In this document: in pieces, positions 1-7,893 of the stretch | How the letters are laid out: each line of letters starts with the position of its first letter | Position numbering within the stretch: position 1 is the first letter of the stretch | NCBI GenBank assembly: GCA_949295505.1 | Contig: CASFLH010000027.1 | Location: 1 to 42,218, forward strand | Direction: 5' to 3' | Source: an uncultured Spirochaetales bacterium | GTDB taxonomy: Bacteria > Spirochaetota > Spirochaetia > Sphaerochaetales > Sphaerochaetaceae | Length of the DNA: 42,218 nucleotides | Translations under genes and position numbers: made by a program | Notes under the pieces: generated by a model | Told to the model about the DNA's origin: nothing | The model's input: the letters and a program-made list of their open reading frames with translations, nothing else | The model's database searches: none

Positions 1-50
1 AAACACCATTCTACCATGGCACTCAGAGGGTTCGATTCCCAATGGGTGCT
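1..50 (+). tRNA. possible 3' end of a tRNA cut by the window edge
   Basis: Bases 28-40 read GGGTTCGATTCCC, the consensus T-arm core of a tRNA, and are followed by about ten bases that could be the 3' acceptor strand (tgggtgc) and a T discriminator. The 5' half would lie outside the window. Against this, only three T-stem pairs form, no CCA is encoded, and I could not place a canonical 7-base anticodon loop in bases 1-25; CCAT/ATGG at 6-9 and 16-19 encloses only six bases. It may be a tRNA, a degenerate copy, or chance. No isotype can be assigned. Confidence 0.25.
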
Positions 51-92
51 TTTATTGTAAGGATTTATCTGCTTCTTCTATCAAAAAGCAAT

Positions 93-142
93 AAAAAATG
101 AAGGGCTGCTACGAAAGCCTAGACTTTCTTAACAGCCCCTTC
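93..142 (-). terminator. Rho-independent terminator of the outer-membrane protein gene
   Basis: On the minus strand, bases 142-101 form a long, nearly complete hairpin. AAGGGGCTGTTAAGAAAG pairs with CTTTCGTAGCAGCCCTT around a short loop. It is followed by cattttttattg, a run of six T at 98-93. It lies about 20 bases after the stop codon of the gene at 164-1720 and is oriented to end that transcript. Confidence 0.78.
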
Positions 143-163
143 CAATAAAGGATATCTGATCTA

Positions 164-1720
164 TCAGAATGTGAATCCCAATATAATGCCTGCAGATCCC
201 ATATGCTTCTGTGATTCCACCATGTAGCGATAATTCACTTCCGCACCAATTGAGAAGAGATCGCTTGTATAGAACCTGACACCTGCCGTGGCTGAAGCAA
301 ACCAGTCCATGGAGAACCGGACTTTTCCGATATCGAAAGTGCCAAGAGCAAGGTAATCCTCAATAGCAGGGTTGTCGAAAGGATTGCCGATTGCAAAACC
401 TGCACCGCCTCCGATATAGATATCAGCAGGACCAGCCGTGAATTCCATCATCACCTTCAGATCAAGGGAAACCATTTCCCCGTATACGAACACATTGAAG
501 TAATCGAGAGGATTCTCAAGATTCCATTTGCCTGTTTCCTTTGGAAGGAAGTTCAGATCGAGATCCGATCTGAGGCCGATTCCGAAATTCTCACCAGCGG
601 AAATGAGATGAGAGAAATCGAAACCAAGCCCGAGATCCGCAAAGATCCTGCCATCGAAAGTGAAAGTATCATCAAAAGAAGAAAGCACACCTCCACGAAC
701 AAGCAGCGAGAATGCGAAGAGAGACTCATCCTCCACAACCTCTGCAGGTGCTATCGGAGTCAGTGGAATCACTGCAGGCACTTCTGGTTCCGTCACAGGT
801 ACCGCAGCAGGAGTAATATAAGCAATGAGATCCGCAACAAGCTTATCAAGCTCCGCGGCAACTGTTTCCTTCGAATAAATCTCTGGATACGACACTGTCA
901 CTTCACCAGCCTCTCCGAATGCGTAGAACACACCGAGAGACGCAAGATCGTACTTCTCATTCACATATGCGAAGAAGCCATTCACCTCGTCATCAGTCAC
1001 GAACGCGGGATATACAAGCAGCGTGCTTCCCGTATCGATTGTCGCTGTGAGCGTGTAACCCGCGTAGGAATATTCCTTCACAAGAGGGACTGAAACCGGG
1101 ACAACCACTGGCACGGGTTCCTCAACAGGTGTCGTGAGATACTCAATGAGATCAGCAACAAGCCTATCAAGCTCAGCGATTACGGTTTCCCTGGAGATAG
1201 TCACAGGATATGAGAACGTCGCCGAACCATCACCATTGAGTTCGTATCTTACACCTAGCTCTGAAAGACCATATTTCTCGTTCTCTGTTGCGATGAAGGC
1301 TATAGCATCGGCATCAGAGACTGCCTTAGGATATGAGAGAATCACTGAACCTGTATAAATCTCAGCTCTCAGCTCATAGTCAGCATAGCAGTAGATTCTT
1401 ACATCAGGAACAGCATCCAGATCCGCCTTTGCCGTGCTGACTGCAGATGGAGACCAGTTCTTCCCATCATATGAACGCTGAAGATAAAGTGTATATTCAG
1501 CGGAGGCATCCAGGCCGCTGAGCTCAAGAGATGAAACATCACCAGAAAGCTCTGTCCAACCTTCAGGATTCTCTCCTCCCATCTGATAGCGATATGCTGT
1601 AACATCTGGATCATCAAGCGCCCAGGACCATCTGACGGACATCTCTGCGGCAGTCAGTGGAACGGCCAGCATCATGAGTATCGCAGTCAATGCGATTATG
1701 ACTTTCTGCATTTTCTTCAT
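164..1720 (-). CDS. Exported outer-membrane beta-barrel protein with a duplicated internal domain
   Basis: The 518-residue product starts at the ATG at 1720, where GGAG lies 5 bases upstream and the protein opens with a signal peptide (MKKMQKVIIALTAILMMLAVPLTAAE). A longer upstream reading is open but has no signal sequence or ribosome site. Residues 27-100 resemble a fibronectin-III-like fold (WSWALDDPDVTAYRYQ...YTLYLQRSYDG). Two homologous segments of about 88 residues follow, at roughly 110-197 and 215-305. Each runs from a Y-x-Y-A-x-Y start through NEKY-LxxLGV to ETVxAELD-LVADLI-Y, and they are joined by Pro/Val-rich linkers. The last 190 residues alternate polar and hydrophobic positions and end in Phe (GIILGFTF), as expected of a barrel inserted by BAM. 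Similar family members are usually hypothetical in spirochaetes, and the function is unknown. Confidence 0.75.
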   Translation of the reverse strand: MKKMQKVIIALTAILMMLAVPLTAAEMSVRWSWALDDPDVTAYRYQMGGENPEGWTELSGDVSSLELSGLDASAEYTLYLQRSYDGKNWSPSAVSTAKADLDAVPDVRIYCYADYELRAEIYTGSVILSYPKAVSDADAIAFIATENEKYGLSELGVRYELNGDGSATFSYPVTISRETVIAELDRLVADLIEYLTTPVEEPVPVVVPVSVPLVKEYSYAGYTLTATIDTGSTLLVYPAFVTDDEVNGFFAYVNEKYDLASLGVFYAFGEAGEVTVSYPEIYSKETVAAELDKLVADLIAYITPAAVPVTEPEVPAVIPLTPIAPAEVVEDESLFAFSLLVRGGVLSSFDDTFTFDGRIFADLGLGFDFSHLISAGENFGIGLRSDLDLNFLPKETGKWNLENPLDYFNVFVYGEMVSLDLKVMMEFTAGPADIYIGGGAGFAIGNPFDNPAIEDYLALGTFDIGKVRFSMDWFASATAGVRFYTSDLFSIGAEVNYRYMVESQKHMGSAGIILGFTF

Positions 1721-1736
1721 AGCGACTCCAGATTTC

Positions 1737-1765
1737 ATTTTAAGCTCACAAAAACCTGCCCGCAA
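1737..1765 (-). promoter_or_regulatory. Candidate promoter of the outer-membrane protein gene
   Basis: On the minus strand TTGCGG (1765-1760) and TAAAAT (1742-1737) are separated by 17 bases. This would give a short leader that still contains the GGAG ribosome site before the start at 1720. The -10 is good and the -35 matches only in its first three bases. Confidence 0.35.
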
Positions 1766-1807
1766 GGAAAAAACAGGATTCCACATACACAATACAGAAA
1801 TTTCCGA

Positions 1808-1813
1808 TACAAT
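1808..1813 (+). promoter_or_regulatory. -10 element placed for a leaderless LOG-family transcript
   Basis: TACAAT ends seven bases before the ATG at 1821, which has no Shine-Dalgarno sequence. No convincing -35 box is seen 16-18 bases upstream. The placement matches the -10-plus-6 pattern seen at hisL, merR, glpK, the M16C gene and nfo. Confidence 0.4.
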
Positions 1814-1820
1814 CCAGAAT

Positions 1821-2405
1821 ATGTCAGATAACAGAATCAGGAGCATAGCCGTGTTCTGCGGCTCATCCTATGGAAGGAATAAAGAATATGCCGAAGCTGC
1901 TGCGGAACTCGGCAAGACAATGGCAGAGAAAGGAATATCACTTGTATTCGGAGGTGGCGGCAAAGGATTGATGGGTACTATAGCAAAAAGCGTCAGGGAA
2001 CACGGAGGGGAAGTCATAGGCGTTCTTCCTGAAGCGATGAATGTTCCCGATGTAAGGAAAAATGCCGTTGAGACAGAGCTGATCATCGTCCCTGGAATGC
2101 ACGAACGGAAAAAGACCATGTATGAAAAGGCAGATGCCTTCATAGCGATGCCTGGAGGAATCGGAACACTGGAGGAAATTGCGGAAATATATACCTGGCG
2201 CCAGCTAGGATACCATGGGAAGAACATAGGGCTGCTGAATACTGCAGGCTATTGGGATTCTTTTCTCGCTTTTCTGGATAACGGCACAGAGGAAGGCTTT
2301 TTATCAAGAGACGTACGCAGATTGCTGATAGATGAGAGTAATCCGGAACAGCTTATCACCAGACTGCAATGCGAGCATTTCTCAGCACCGCCAAAACTCG
2401 GCTGA
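1821..2405 (+). CDS. LOG-family Rossmann-fold protein (TIGR00730 type)
   Basis: The 194-residue product is a short LOG-family protein. Members characterised as LOG enzymes hydrolyse cytokinin-type nucleoside 5'-monophosphates to base plus ribose phosphate, and bacterial copies probably act on AMP-like nucleotides. The fold starts with IRSIAVFCGSS. It carries the glycine-rich LVFGGGGKGLMG (41-52) and the diagnostic PGGIGTLEE (111-119), preceded by HERKKTMYEKADAFIAM. The ATG at 1821 gives the family's normal length; an upstream reading frame would add 49 unrelated residues and overlap the divergent gene. There is no ribosome site, but a -10-like TACAAT lies seven bases upstream. It is divergent from the outer-membrane protein gene and convergent with the nucleotidyltransferase. 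Confidence 0.88.
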   Translation: MSDNRIRSIAVFCGSSYGRNKEYAEAAAELGKTMAEKGISLVFGGGGKGLMGTIAKSVREHGGEVIGVLPEAMNVPDVRKNAVETELIIVPGMHERKKTMYEKADAFIAMPGGIGTLEEIAEIYTWRQLGYHGKNIGLLNTAGYWDSFLAFLDNGTEEGFLSRDVRRLLIDESNPEQLITRLQCEHFSAPPKLG

Positions 2406-2413
2406 GTAAAATA

Positions 2414-2435
2414 GCCGCTGCAGATCTACAGCGGC
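2414..2435 (-). terminator. Hairpin between convergent genes, probable terminator
   Basis: GCCGCTG (2414-2420) and CAGCGGC (2429-2435) form a perfect 7-bp stem with an 8-base loop in the 55-bp gap between two converging genes. On the minus strand it is followed by ctattttac, a weak T-run, so it best fits the end of the nucleotidyltransferase transcript. On the plus strand no T-run follows. Confidence 0.5.
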
Positions 2436-2460
2436 CACCATTCTCAGAACATTCTCCAGT

Positions 2461-3372
2461 TCATTTGTCCCAGAGCTTTTCCGGATAATAACCGGACTCA
2501 ATCTTTTTCCTGAGCTCTGCCATTACGTTCGCCTTGTCTTCCGGATATGTCATACCGAACCATTTATCCGGAGTTGTGAAGACTTTCACGGAACCCTGGC
2601 CTGAAGTAACCATAGCGGATACACCATTCGGAAGAAGACATTCGGCCTTCATTTCCTTTATGTTGTGCTTCTTGAAATCTTCCCAGTAACCCATGAAGCT
2701 GTCGAAAGCCTTCGGAGTGAAGCCGAAGAAATTCATTGAGACCGGCTCCTCCCCTGTAAGCGTGACATCGCCGCTTGGCATATGGGATACAACACCACCA
2801 TCCGCTGTATATTCAATCTTGGTGTTCTCCTCCATCGACTCGAGCACCCCATCCTTGATAACGCAGATTGCTCTCGAAACGGAACCCGACGGACTCATGG
2901 TGTTCTTCAGCGTAAATCCCACCATGGCATGGGTCGTATCGGAATTATCAAGAGTGGCAAGATAATCTCCGAGTATTCCGTATGCGCTGCGCCCATAATA
3001 ATCATCAGCATTGATGACTGTAAAAGGAGTCTTCACCGCATCTTTTGCACAGAGAACAGCCTGGATCGTTCCCCATGGCTTCGTCCTCTCCGTGGAAGCA
3101 GCAATCTCCTCCTCTGAAAGGAGAGCAACCCTGTCCTGGAAAACATAATCGGCATCCATATTGCGAGCGATTCTGTCAAACAGACGCTCACGGAAATCAT
3201 GCTCGATATCTTTCCTTATGATGAAAACAACCTTTCCATATCCGGCATGGAACGCATCATATACCCCAAAATCCAGCAGTGTCTCACCATGCATGCCGAC
3301 AGCATCAATCTGCTTGACTCCGCCATAGCGGGAACCGAGTCCCGCAGCCATTACAAGAAGCGTAGGTTTCAT
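2461..3372 (-). CDS. Sugar-phosphate nucleotidyltransferase (NTP_transferase family)
   Basis: The 303-residue protein belongs to the nucleotidyltransferases that join a sugar 1-phosphate to an NTP. The N-terminus MAAGLGSRYGGVKQ is the NTP-binding signature, a form of GxGxR...K. INADDYYG near residue 120 is the metal-binding acidic motif, in a DD form rather than the usual GD. The remaining body is continuous and ends in a basic tail (EKLWDK). The ATG at 3372 has a clear AAGGAG site 7-8 bases upstream. The sugar cannot be told from sequence, and no glycan gene cluster adjoins it. Its start faces the ABC operon across a 239-bp gap. Confidence 0.78.
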   Translation of the reverse strand: MKPTLLVMAAGLGSRYGGVKQIDAVGMHGETLLDFGVYDAFHAGYGKVVFIIRKDIEHDFRERLFDRIARNMDADYVFQDRVALLSEEEIAASTERTKPWGTIQAVLCAKDAVKTPFTVINADDYYGRSAYGILGDYLATLDNSDTTHAMVGFTLKNTMSPSGSVSRAICVIKDGVLESMEENTKIEYTADGGVVSHMPSGDVTLTGEEPVSMNFFGFTPKAFDSFMGYWEDFKKHNIKEMKAECLLPNGVSAMVTSGQGSVKVFTTPDKWFGMTYPEDKANVMAELRKKIESGYYPEKLWDK

Positions 3373-3611
3373 TCTCTCTCTCCTTCTGACTTAATTCAGC
3401 ATCAGTTTAGTATCTTTGGTGTGAATTATCCATCTCATAGACACAATATTTTCATCAATCACATGCGTTCAGAGCAGAAAAACCGAAAAACTATTATCCT
3501 CACGAGGATAAACCTGACAAAAAGCAACTTTACGTAAGATTTTAAATTGTAAGATATTTCTTTACATTACATAGTATTGAATCGTTTTTTCCCTTGAAAA
3601 ACAGATAAATA
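3373..3611. promoter_or_regulatory. Divergent AT-rich control region with a palindrome and direct repeats
   Basis: This is the gap between the nucleotidyltransferase (-) and the ABC transporter operon (+). It contains a perfect palindrome, TTATCCT-CACG-AGGATAA (3494-3511), with no T-run, so it looks more like an operator than a terminator. GTAAGAT occurs twice, 15 bases apart, at 3534-3540 and 3549-3555, and TTACGTAA occurs at 3530-3537. I could not pick a convincing -35/-10 pair for either gene. No regulator gene is adjacent. Confidence 0.35.
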
Positions 3612-4478
3612 ATGCGTAAATTACCTTACGTTATGAGAAGAAAAGACTGCAAAGCTTATCTCTTTCTGCTTCCAGCGCTGATCGTTGCACTGCTTTTCTC
3701 TTTCCTGCCATTGGCAAAAAGCTTCATCGGATCCTTTCTCACGATATCACAAGGAGGAAAGGTCCTTGGTTTCGCTGGCTTCAGAAACTATGCATCGCTT
3801 CTTGGTAATCAGGCTTTTCTCTCCAGTATAGGGAATACTCTTCTCTTTGTGCTTCTATTCCTTCCAGTCAATACATTTCTGACACTGCTTGCCGCAGCTC
3901 TGACACGAAAGAAAAGAAAAGGGGTAGCCGCAGCAGAGTTCATCTTCATTGCCCCGCTTGCATTCTCGCTCTCCGCGATGGCTCTGATACTCAAGGAGAT
4001 ATTCCGCGGCAAGGTAAGCGTCATAAACAGAATAACGGGGCTCAGCCTTTCCTGGCTTGATCAGCCCGTATCCGCTATGGCCGTCCTTGTGATTCTAGGT
4101 GTCTTTCTTGATTTTGCGCTCGATTATATCCTGCTGCTCACTGCCTTCCGCGGCACCGACAGGAGCATCATTGAAGCGGCGGAGATTGATGGCGCTTCTG
4201 GACTCAGGCTCTTTTTCTCGATAGAGCTGCCATCGATATACAGCATATTCTCAGTCACTGTTTTCACAGCGCTCAAAGATGCGGTACTCATCTCAGCTCC
4301 AGTGATGGTCCTGACAGAAGGCGGCCCATTCCGTTCCACGGAAACCGTAATGTTCTACTATTATCTCGAGGCATTCAGAAGCGGAAACAGAGCCGCGGAG
4401 ACAACAATTGCTGTCCTGATGGTGATGTTCTCCATCCTCATAATGAGCCTTGTTTCCCGGAGGCGTCGTGATGTCTAA
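3612..4478 (+). CDS. Carbohydrate ABC transporter permease, MalF/UgpA type
   Basis: The 288-residue inner-membrane protein has about six transmembrane helices, the first at residues 16-35 (AYLFLLPALIVALLFSFLPL). The EAA loop that docks the ATPase is present as EAAEIDGASGLRLFFSIELP near residue 190. Length and topology fit binding-protein-dependent transport permeases for sugars or glycerol phosphate. It is the first gene of a four-gene operon and its end overlaps the second permease by 8 bases. No clear ribosome site precedes the ATG at 3612; an alternative ATG is at 3633 (MRRKDCK). The cluster encodes no ATPase, so a shared MsmX/MalK-like protein is expected elsewhere. Confidence 0.88.
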   Translation: MRKLPYVMRRKDCKAYLFLLPALIVALLFSFLPLAKSFIGSFLTISQGGKVLGFAGFRNYASLLGNQAFLSSIGNTLLFVLLFLPVNTFLTLLAAALTRKKRKGVAAAEFIFIAPLAFSLSAMALILKEIFRGKVSVINRITGLSLSWLDQPVSAMAVLVILGVFLDFALDYILLLTAFRGTDRSIIEAAEIDGASGLRLFFSIELPSIYSIFSVTVFTALKDAVLISAPVMVLTEGGPFRSTETVMFYYYLEAFRSGNRAAETTIAVLMVMFSILIMSLVSRRRRDV

Positions 4479-5274
4479 GGCAATAAGGACTGCAACAACA
4501 CTCATTCTGACAGCTGTCATTCTCTTCCCGATGCTCTATGCGTTTTCCGCATCATTCTTCACTCCTCAGGATTTCACGGATGCAGAAGCTCATCTGCTGC
4601 CATCCTCTCTGTCATTCAGGAACTATTCGCTTGCGCTCGGACACCGATATTTCAGTCGTTATGTGCTGAATTCCATAATCACGGCAGTCCTGACAGCACT
4701 GTTGCGTTCAATCATCTCGGTTTTCGCGGCTTTCGCATTCACCCACCTGCAATTCAAAGGCAAGAGAATTCTTCTGATAGCTCTTTTATCAACACTCTTC
4801 ATCCCACCAGACGCCATGCTGTATGAAAACTACGTAACGACTGCGAGGCTTGGATTGCTTGATACATATGCGGGAATCGTGCTTCCATCTGTTTTTTCCG
4901 CTACAGCGATGCTGCTGACCATCGGAGCATATCTCGCTGCAGACAGGGACATCTACGATGCCGCTGCTATAGATGGGGCCGGAGATATGCGGTATTTATC
5001 AACAATACTTATCCCTCTCACGGCACCAGTGACCATGACAATATTCATTCAGGCATTCATATCCTCATTCAATAGCTATCTGTGGCCACTTCTGGTGACA
5101 ACACGGCCAGGGATGAGAACAATACAGATTGGAATCACGATGCTTGGATTCGCCGAGGAAGGAGAATACGGCGCGCAATTCGCCTCAATCGTGATTATCA
5201 CATTGCCATTTCTTATCCTCCTTGCATTCTGCAGGAAGATGATTATGAAAGCCCTCGAAGGAGGACTCAGATGA
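4471..5274 (+). CDS. Carbohydrate ABC transporter permease, MalG/UgpE type
   Basis: The 267-residue partner permease has an N-terminal helix (TATTLILTAVILFPMLYAF) and the family EAA loop YDAAAIDGAGDMRYLSTILIP. The start at 4471 has GGAGG seven bases upstream and overlaps the stop of the preceding permease by 8 bases, so the two are translationally coupled. With the binding protein downstream they make a heterodimeric importer channel. Substrate unknown. Confidence 0.88.
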   Translation: MSKAIRTATTLILTAVILFPMLYAFSASFFTPQDFTDAEAHLLPSSLSFRNYSLALGHRYFSRYVLNSIITAVLTALLRSIISVFAAFAFTHLQFKGKRILLIALLSTLFIPPDAMLYENYVTTARLGLLDTYAGIVLPSVFSATAMLLTIGAYLAADRDIYDAAAIDGAGDMRYLSTILIPLTAPVTMTIFIQAFISSFNSYLWPLLVTTRPGMRTIQIGITMLGFAEEGEYGAQFASIVIITLPFLILLAFCRKMIMKALEGGLR

Positions 5275-5296
5275 TATTGGAAAAGGGAGATAAATC

Positions 5297-6595
5297 ATGA
5301 GGAAAACAGGAATTTTGCTTTTCATGCTTCTGCTGATTTCCGCCGTTTATGCAGGTGGAAGCAATGAAAGCGGGAACACAGTCACTATCTGGCACTCAAA
5401 TTCAGGTGCTTTAGGCAATGCCTTTGATGATATTGTAGCGGAATTCAATGCCACGATAGGACAGGAGAAAGGCATTGAAATCGAAGCAATTTACCAAGGT
5501 ACAGCCAATGATGTACTTACAAAGGTGAAAGCAGCAGCCGCTGTAAGTACCTCAACTCTTCCTGATATCGCGCAGCTGGATGCGACAGCAGCTCTGGATA
5601 TGATGAATTCAGATTATCTTGTTCTCCCTTCTGAAATCGGTGTCAGCACCGAAGATATCATGCCATCAGCCATTGAATCGCTGATGTCAGAACGCGGTCT
5701 TCTGGCCGTTCCCTTCAATGCCTCCTCACTGCTTTTTTATTATAACAAGACATTGTTTGACTCGCTTGGGCTTACTGCGCCAGGTACAATCGATGAGTTC
5801 ACGGAAATCGCACCTCTTCTCGGGGAGAAGGACGGCAGTGGGAATGTGACAAGATATGCATTTGCTGGTGTACCAGCCACTTATGAGTTAGGCGCATTCA
5901 TCGGAGCACAGAAAGGTCTCTCATACTTTGTCAATAACGAGAATGGTCATGCAGGGACCCCTTCTGAAGTGCTTTTCGACAAAGAAGGCACGTTCGCCAG
6001 CTTCCTCTCTCACTGGAAAGCTCTTTATGACACAGGATACTTGAACAATATAACATCGGGAGTCAGTACTGAATTCGCAGCAGGCAGAACCGCGTCGATG
6101 CTCGCTTCCTCATCAAACCTGTCAACTGTGATCAACACCGTAGGCGACCGCTTCGAAGTCGGAACCGCATTCGTTCCGAAGACAGACGATGAAGCAACAG
6201 GAGGAGTCAATATCGGAGGAGGAGCCCTGTTCTCATTCAGCAGCAGCGAAAGCGTAAGGCTCGTTCTTGAGTATCTTGTCTCAGAAGAAACGCAGCTTGA
6301 ATGGGCTGAAAAGACAGGATACATGCCTGTGAACACAGGGCTGCTGGATAATCCTGCTTACATCGCATTCCTCGATTCAAATCCACAGTTCCGCGTTGCA
6401 ATGGAACAGACGGAAGCCTCAAACCCCAAAGTGACAGGAGTATGGCTTCCATCGGCATACCAGATATACTATTCATTCCAGGCAGAAATCAGGAATGTCA
6501 CAGAAAACGGCAAAAGCATTGACGCAGCTGTAGCGGATATGGCTGCGACAGTGCAGAAAGCACTAGATGATTATGCAGCTCAGAATATCGTCTAA
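5297..6595 (+). CDS. Extracellular solute-binding protein, family 1
   Basis: The 432-residue protein is the substrate receptor of the importer encoded just upstream. It opens with a signal peptide (MRKTGILLFMLLLISAVYA). The mature start GGSNESGNTVTIWHSNSG gives the first beta strand typical of sugar and UgpB-like receptors. There is no lipobox cysteine, so it should be a free periplasmic protein rather than a lipoprotein. GGGAG lies about 8 bases before the ATG. The IWHSNSGALG opening recalls glycerol-3-phosphate receptors, but I would not assign a substrate. Its last 29 bases overlap the TIM-barrel gene. Confidence 0.9.
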   Translation: MRKTGILLFMLLLISAVYAGGSNESGNTVTIWHSNSGALGNAFDDIVAEFNATIGQEKGIEIEAIYQGTANDVLTKVKAAAAVSTSTLPDIAQLDATAALDMMNSDYLVLPSEIGVSTEDIMPSAIESLMSERGLLAVPFNASSLLFYYNKTLFDSLGLTAPGTIDEFTEIAPLLGEKDGSGNVTRYAFAGVPATYELGAFIGAQKGLSYFVNNENGHAGTPSEVLFDKEGTFASFLSHWKALYDTGYLNNITSGVSTEFAAGRTASMLASSSNLSTVINTVGDRFEVGTAFVPKTDDEATGGVNIGGGALFSFSSSESVRLVLEYLVSEETQLEWAEKTGYMPVNTGLLDNPAYIAFLDSNPQFRVAMEQTEASNPKVTGVWLPSAYQIYYSFQAEIRNVTENGKSIDAAVADMAATVQKALDDYAAQNIV

Positions 6596-7391
6596 TACGA
6601 ATCTCATAGCATTCTCAAGGGACGGGAAGAGGACGATGGATGTCCTCATCCCTCTTTATGCGGAGTACGGCTACAAAAACCTTGATCTCAACTTCTGCGA
6701 GATGATGAACCCGGAATCCATCCTCAACACAGAACATTCCGGGGAATACATCACGAGGCTCAGGAAGGCGAAAGAGCATTACTCGCTGGAATACATCCAG
6801 GCACACGCGCCTTATCCCCGTGATTACATGCAGCTCTCCGACAAGGAAAAGAAATCCTCTGATGAGGCAATACTCAGATCAATGGACTGGGCTGCGGAGC
6901 TTGGGATACCCCACATTGTTGTGCATCCGATCCGTGCTGGTGTCGAAGAGAACATCAGATACTTCTCCTCGCTTCTCGGGAAGCAGAGGAAAAGCGTGAG
7001 AATCGCGATAGAGAACATGGAGACAAGGGAAGAGATATGGTCAGCTGCGGATCTCAAGGCAATAGCCAGTGCGCTTTCTCCCATGGCCGGGATCTGCCTC
7101 GACACGGGACATGCCCACATCGCAGGCGCGGACATCCCTTCATTCATTGCTGAATCCGGGGAACTTCTTATCGGGACTCACATTGCAGACAATAATGGAA
7201 AGGAAGACCAGCACCTGCTGCCAGGATTCGGAACCATTGACTGGAAAAACACGATGAAAGCTCTTAAGAGCGGATACCGTGGATACATCAACTATGAATG
7301 CATGTATTTCAGCAGATATCTACCGCAAGATTTTTCTGAAGATGTGATACGGCTCTCTCTTAAGATAGGGGACTGGCTTTTGTCACTCTGA
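6567..7391 (+). CDS. Sugar phosphate isomerase/epimerase-like TIM-barrel protein
   Basis: The 274-residue product has the AP-endonuclease-2/xylose-isomerase-like TIM barrel. Metal-site motifs are seen in order: YIQAHAPYP, HIVVHPIRAG, IAIENMET, ICLDTGHAHIAG, IGTHIADNNG and YINYECMYF. These supply the His, Glu and Asp ligands usual for isomerases, epimerases and some inosose dehydratases. It overlaps the binding-protein gene by 29 bases, so it is probably co-translated and may process the imported compound. The ATG at 6573 (MQLRIS) is an equally possible start. Its 3' end overlaps the convergent merR gene by 9 bases. Confidence 0.8.
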   Translation: MIMQLRISSNTNLIAFSRDGKRTMDVLIPLYAEYGYKNLDLNFCEMMNPESILNTEHSGEYITRLRKAKEHYSLEYIQAHAPYPRDYMQLSDKEKKSSDEAILRSMDWAAELGIPHIVVHPIRAGVEENIRYFSSLLGKQRKSVRIAIENMETREEIWSAADLKAIASALSPMAGICLDTGHAHIAGADIPSFIAESGELLIGTHIADNNGKEDQHLLPGFGTIDWKNTMKALKSGYRGYINYECMYFSRYLPQDFSEDVIRLSLKIGDWLLSL

Positions 7392-7826
7392 ACGGAAGAA
7401 TGTGCATCTTGCCCGATACTGGCAGGAGGCGCAAAGTGCACCGGGGCACTCGGTGAAACCATCTTCTGCCTTCTCAAGCTGATGAACATGCCATTCAAGC
7501 TCATCAATATGCTTCTGCAGGGATTCGAGCTTCACCAGATCCTCTGCAAGCTTCTTCCTGTATTCATTAAGGAGCGCTTCCCTGCGGAGATTACCGGAAT
7601 GATCGGAATCCTTCATCTCGAAAATCCTCTTTATTTCCTGCAAGGAGAATCCCAAGCACTTCAGCTCTATGATTCTTTTTAGATAGACAAGATCTTCATC
7701 TGTATACCAGCGCTGGCCACCATCAGAACGCCCAGCTTTTATAAGCCCCTGTTCCTCGTAGTATCTGATTGTCCTCTCAGAAAGCGAGCTTAGAGCCGCC
7801 ATCTCACCTATCCTGTATCGTTTCAT
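7383..7826 (-). CDS. MerR-family transcriptional regulator with a C-terminal four-cysteine cluster
   Basis: The 147-residue protein has the MerR DNA-binding domain at residues 1-70: YRIGEMAALSSLSERTIRYYEEQGLI, then GQRWYTDEDLVYLKRI. A coiled-coil dimer helix follows at about 85-125. The tail CPGALCASCQYRARC has four cysteines spaced C-x4-C-x2-C-x5-C. This is reminiscent of, but not identical to, the SoxR [2Fe-2S] motif (C-x2-C-x-C-x5-C). A metal or redox ligand is plausible but unproven. The GGAG before the ATG is 12 bases away, too far to be good, whereas TAGAAT lies exactly 6 bases before the ATG. It is divergent from radC and overlaps the convergent TIM-barrel gene by 9 bases. Confidence 0.85.
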   Translation of the reverse strand: MKRYRIGEMAALSSLSERTIRYYEEQGLIKAGRSDGGQRWYTDEDLVYLKRIIELKCLGFSLQEIKRIFEMKDSDHSGNLRREALLNEYRKKLAEDLVKLESLQKHIDELEWHVHQLEKAEDGFTECPGALCASCQYRARCTFFRSE

Positions 7827-7832
7827 GACATG

Positions 7833-7838
7833 ATTCTA
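7833..7838 (-). promoter_or_regulatory. -10 element for a leaderless merR transcript
   Basis: On the minus strand TAGAAT (five of six bases of TATAAT) ends six bases before the ATG at 7826. The -35 position 17 bases upstream reads CAGATT and is poor, as can occur at regulated promoters. Confidence 0.45.
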
Positions 7839-7893
7839 CTCCAGATTCCGGAAAAAATCTGACCAGATACATTGCCTAAGCCGTATAAAAGAT

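Noticed and set aside
1-56. tmRNA or class II tRNA end
   Set aside because: The T-arm core is present, but neither the tmRNA acceptor consensus nor a proper long variable arm next to the T stem could be found; kept only as a weak tRNA possibility.
608-1093. 161-codon open frame on the plus strand opposite the outer-membrane protein
   Set aside because: It is antisense to a signal-peptide protein with clear repeats; the composition is Arg/His-rich as expected of a shadow frame.
7383-7391. Overlapping convergent stops (also 19085-19091 and 40854-40865) as possible antisense regulation
   Set aside because: Overlaps of 7-12 bases are common in compact genomes, and no extra signal was seen at any of them.
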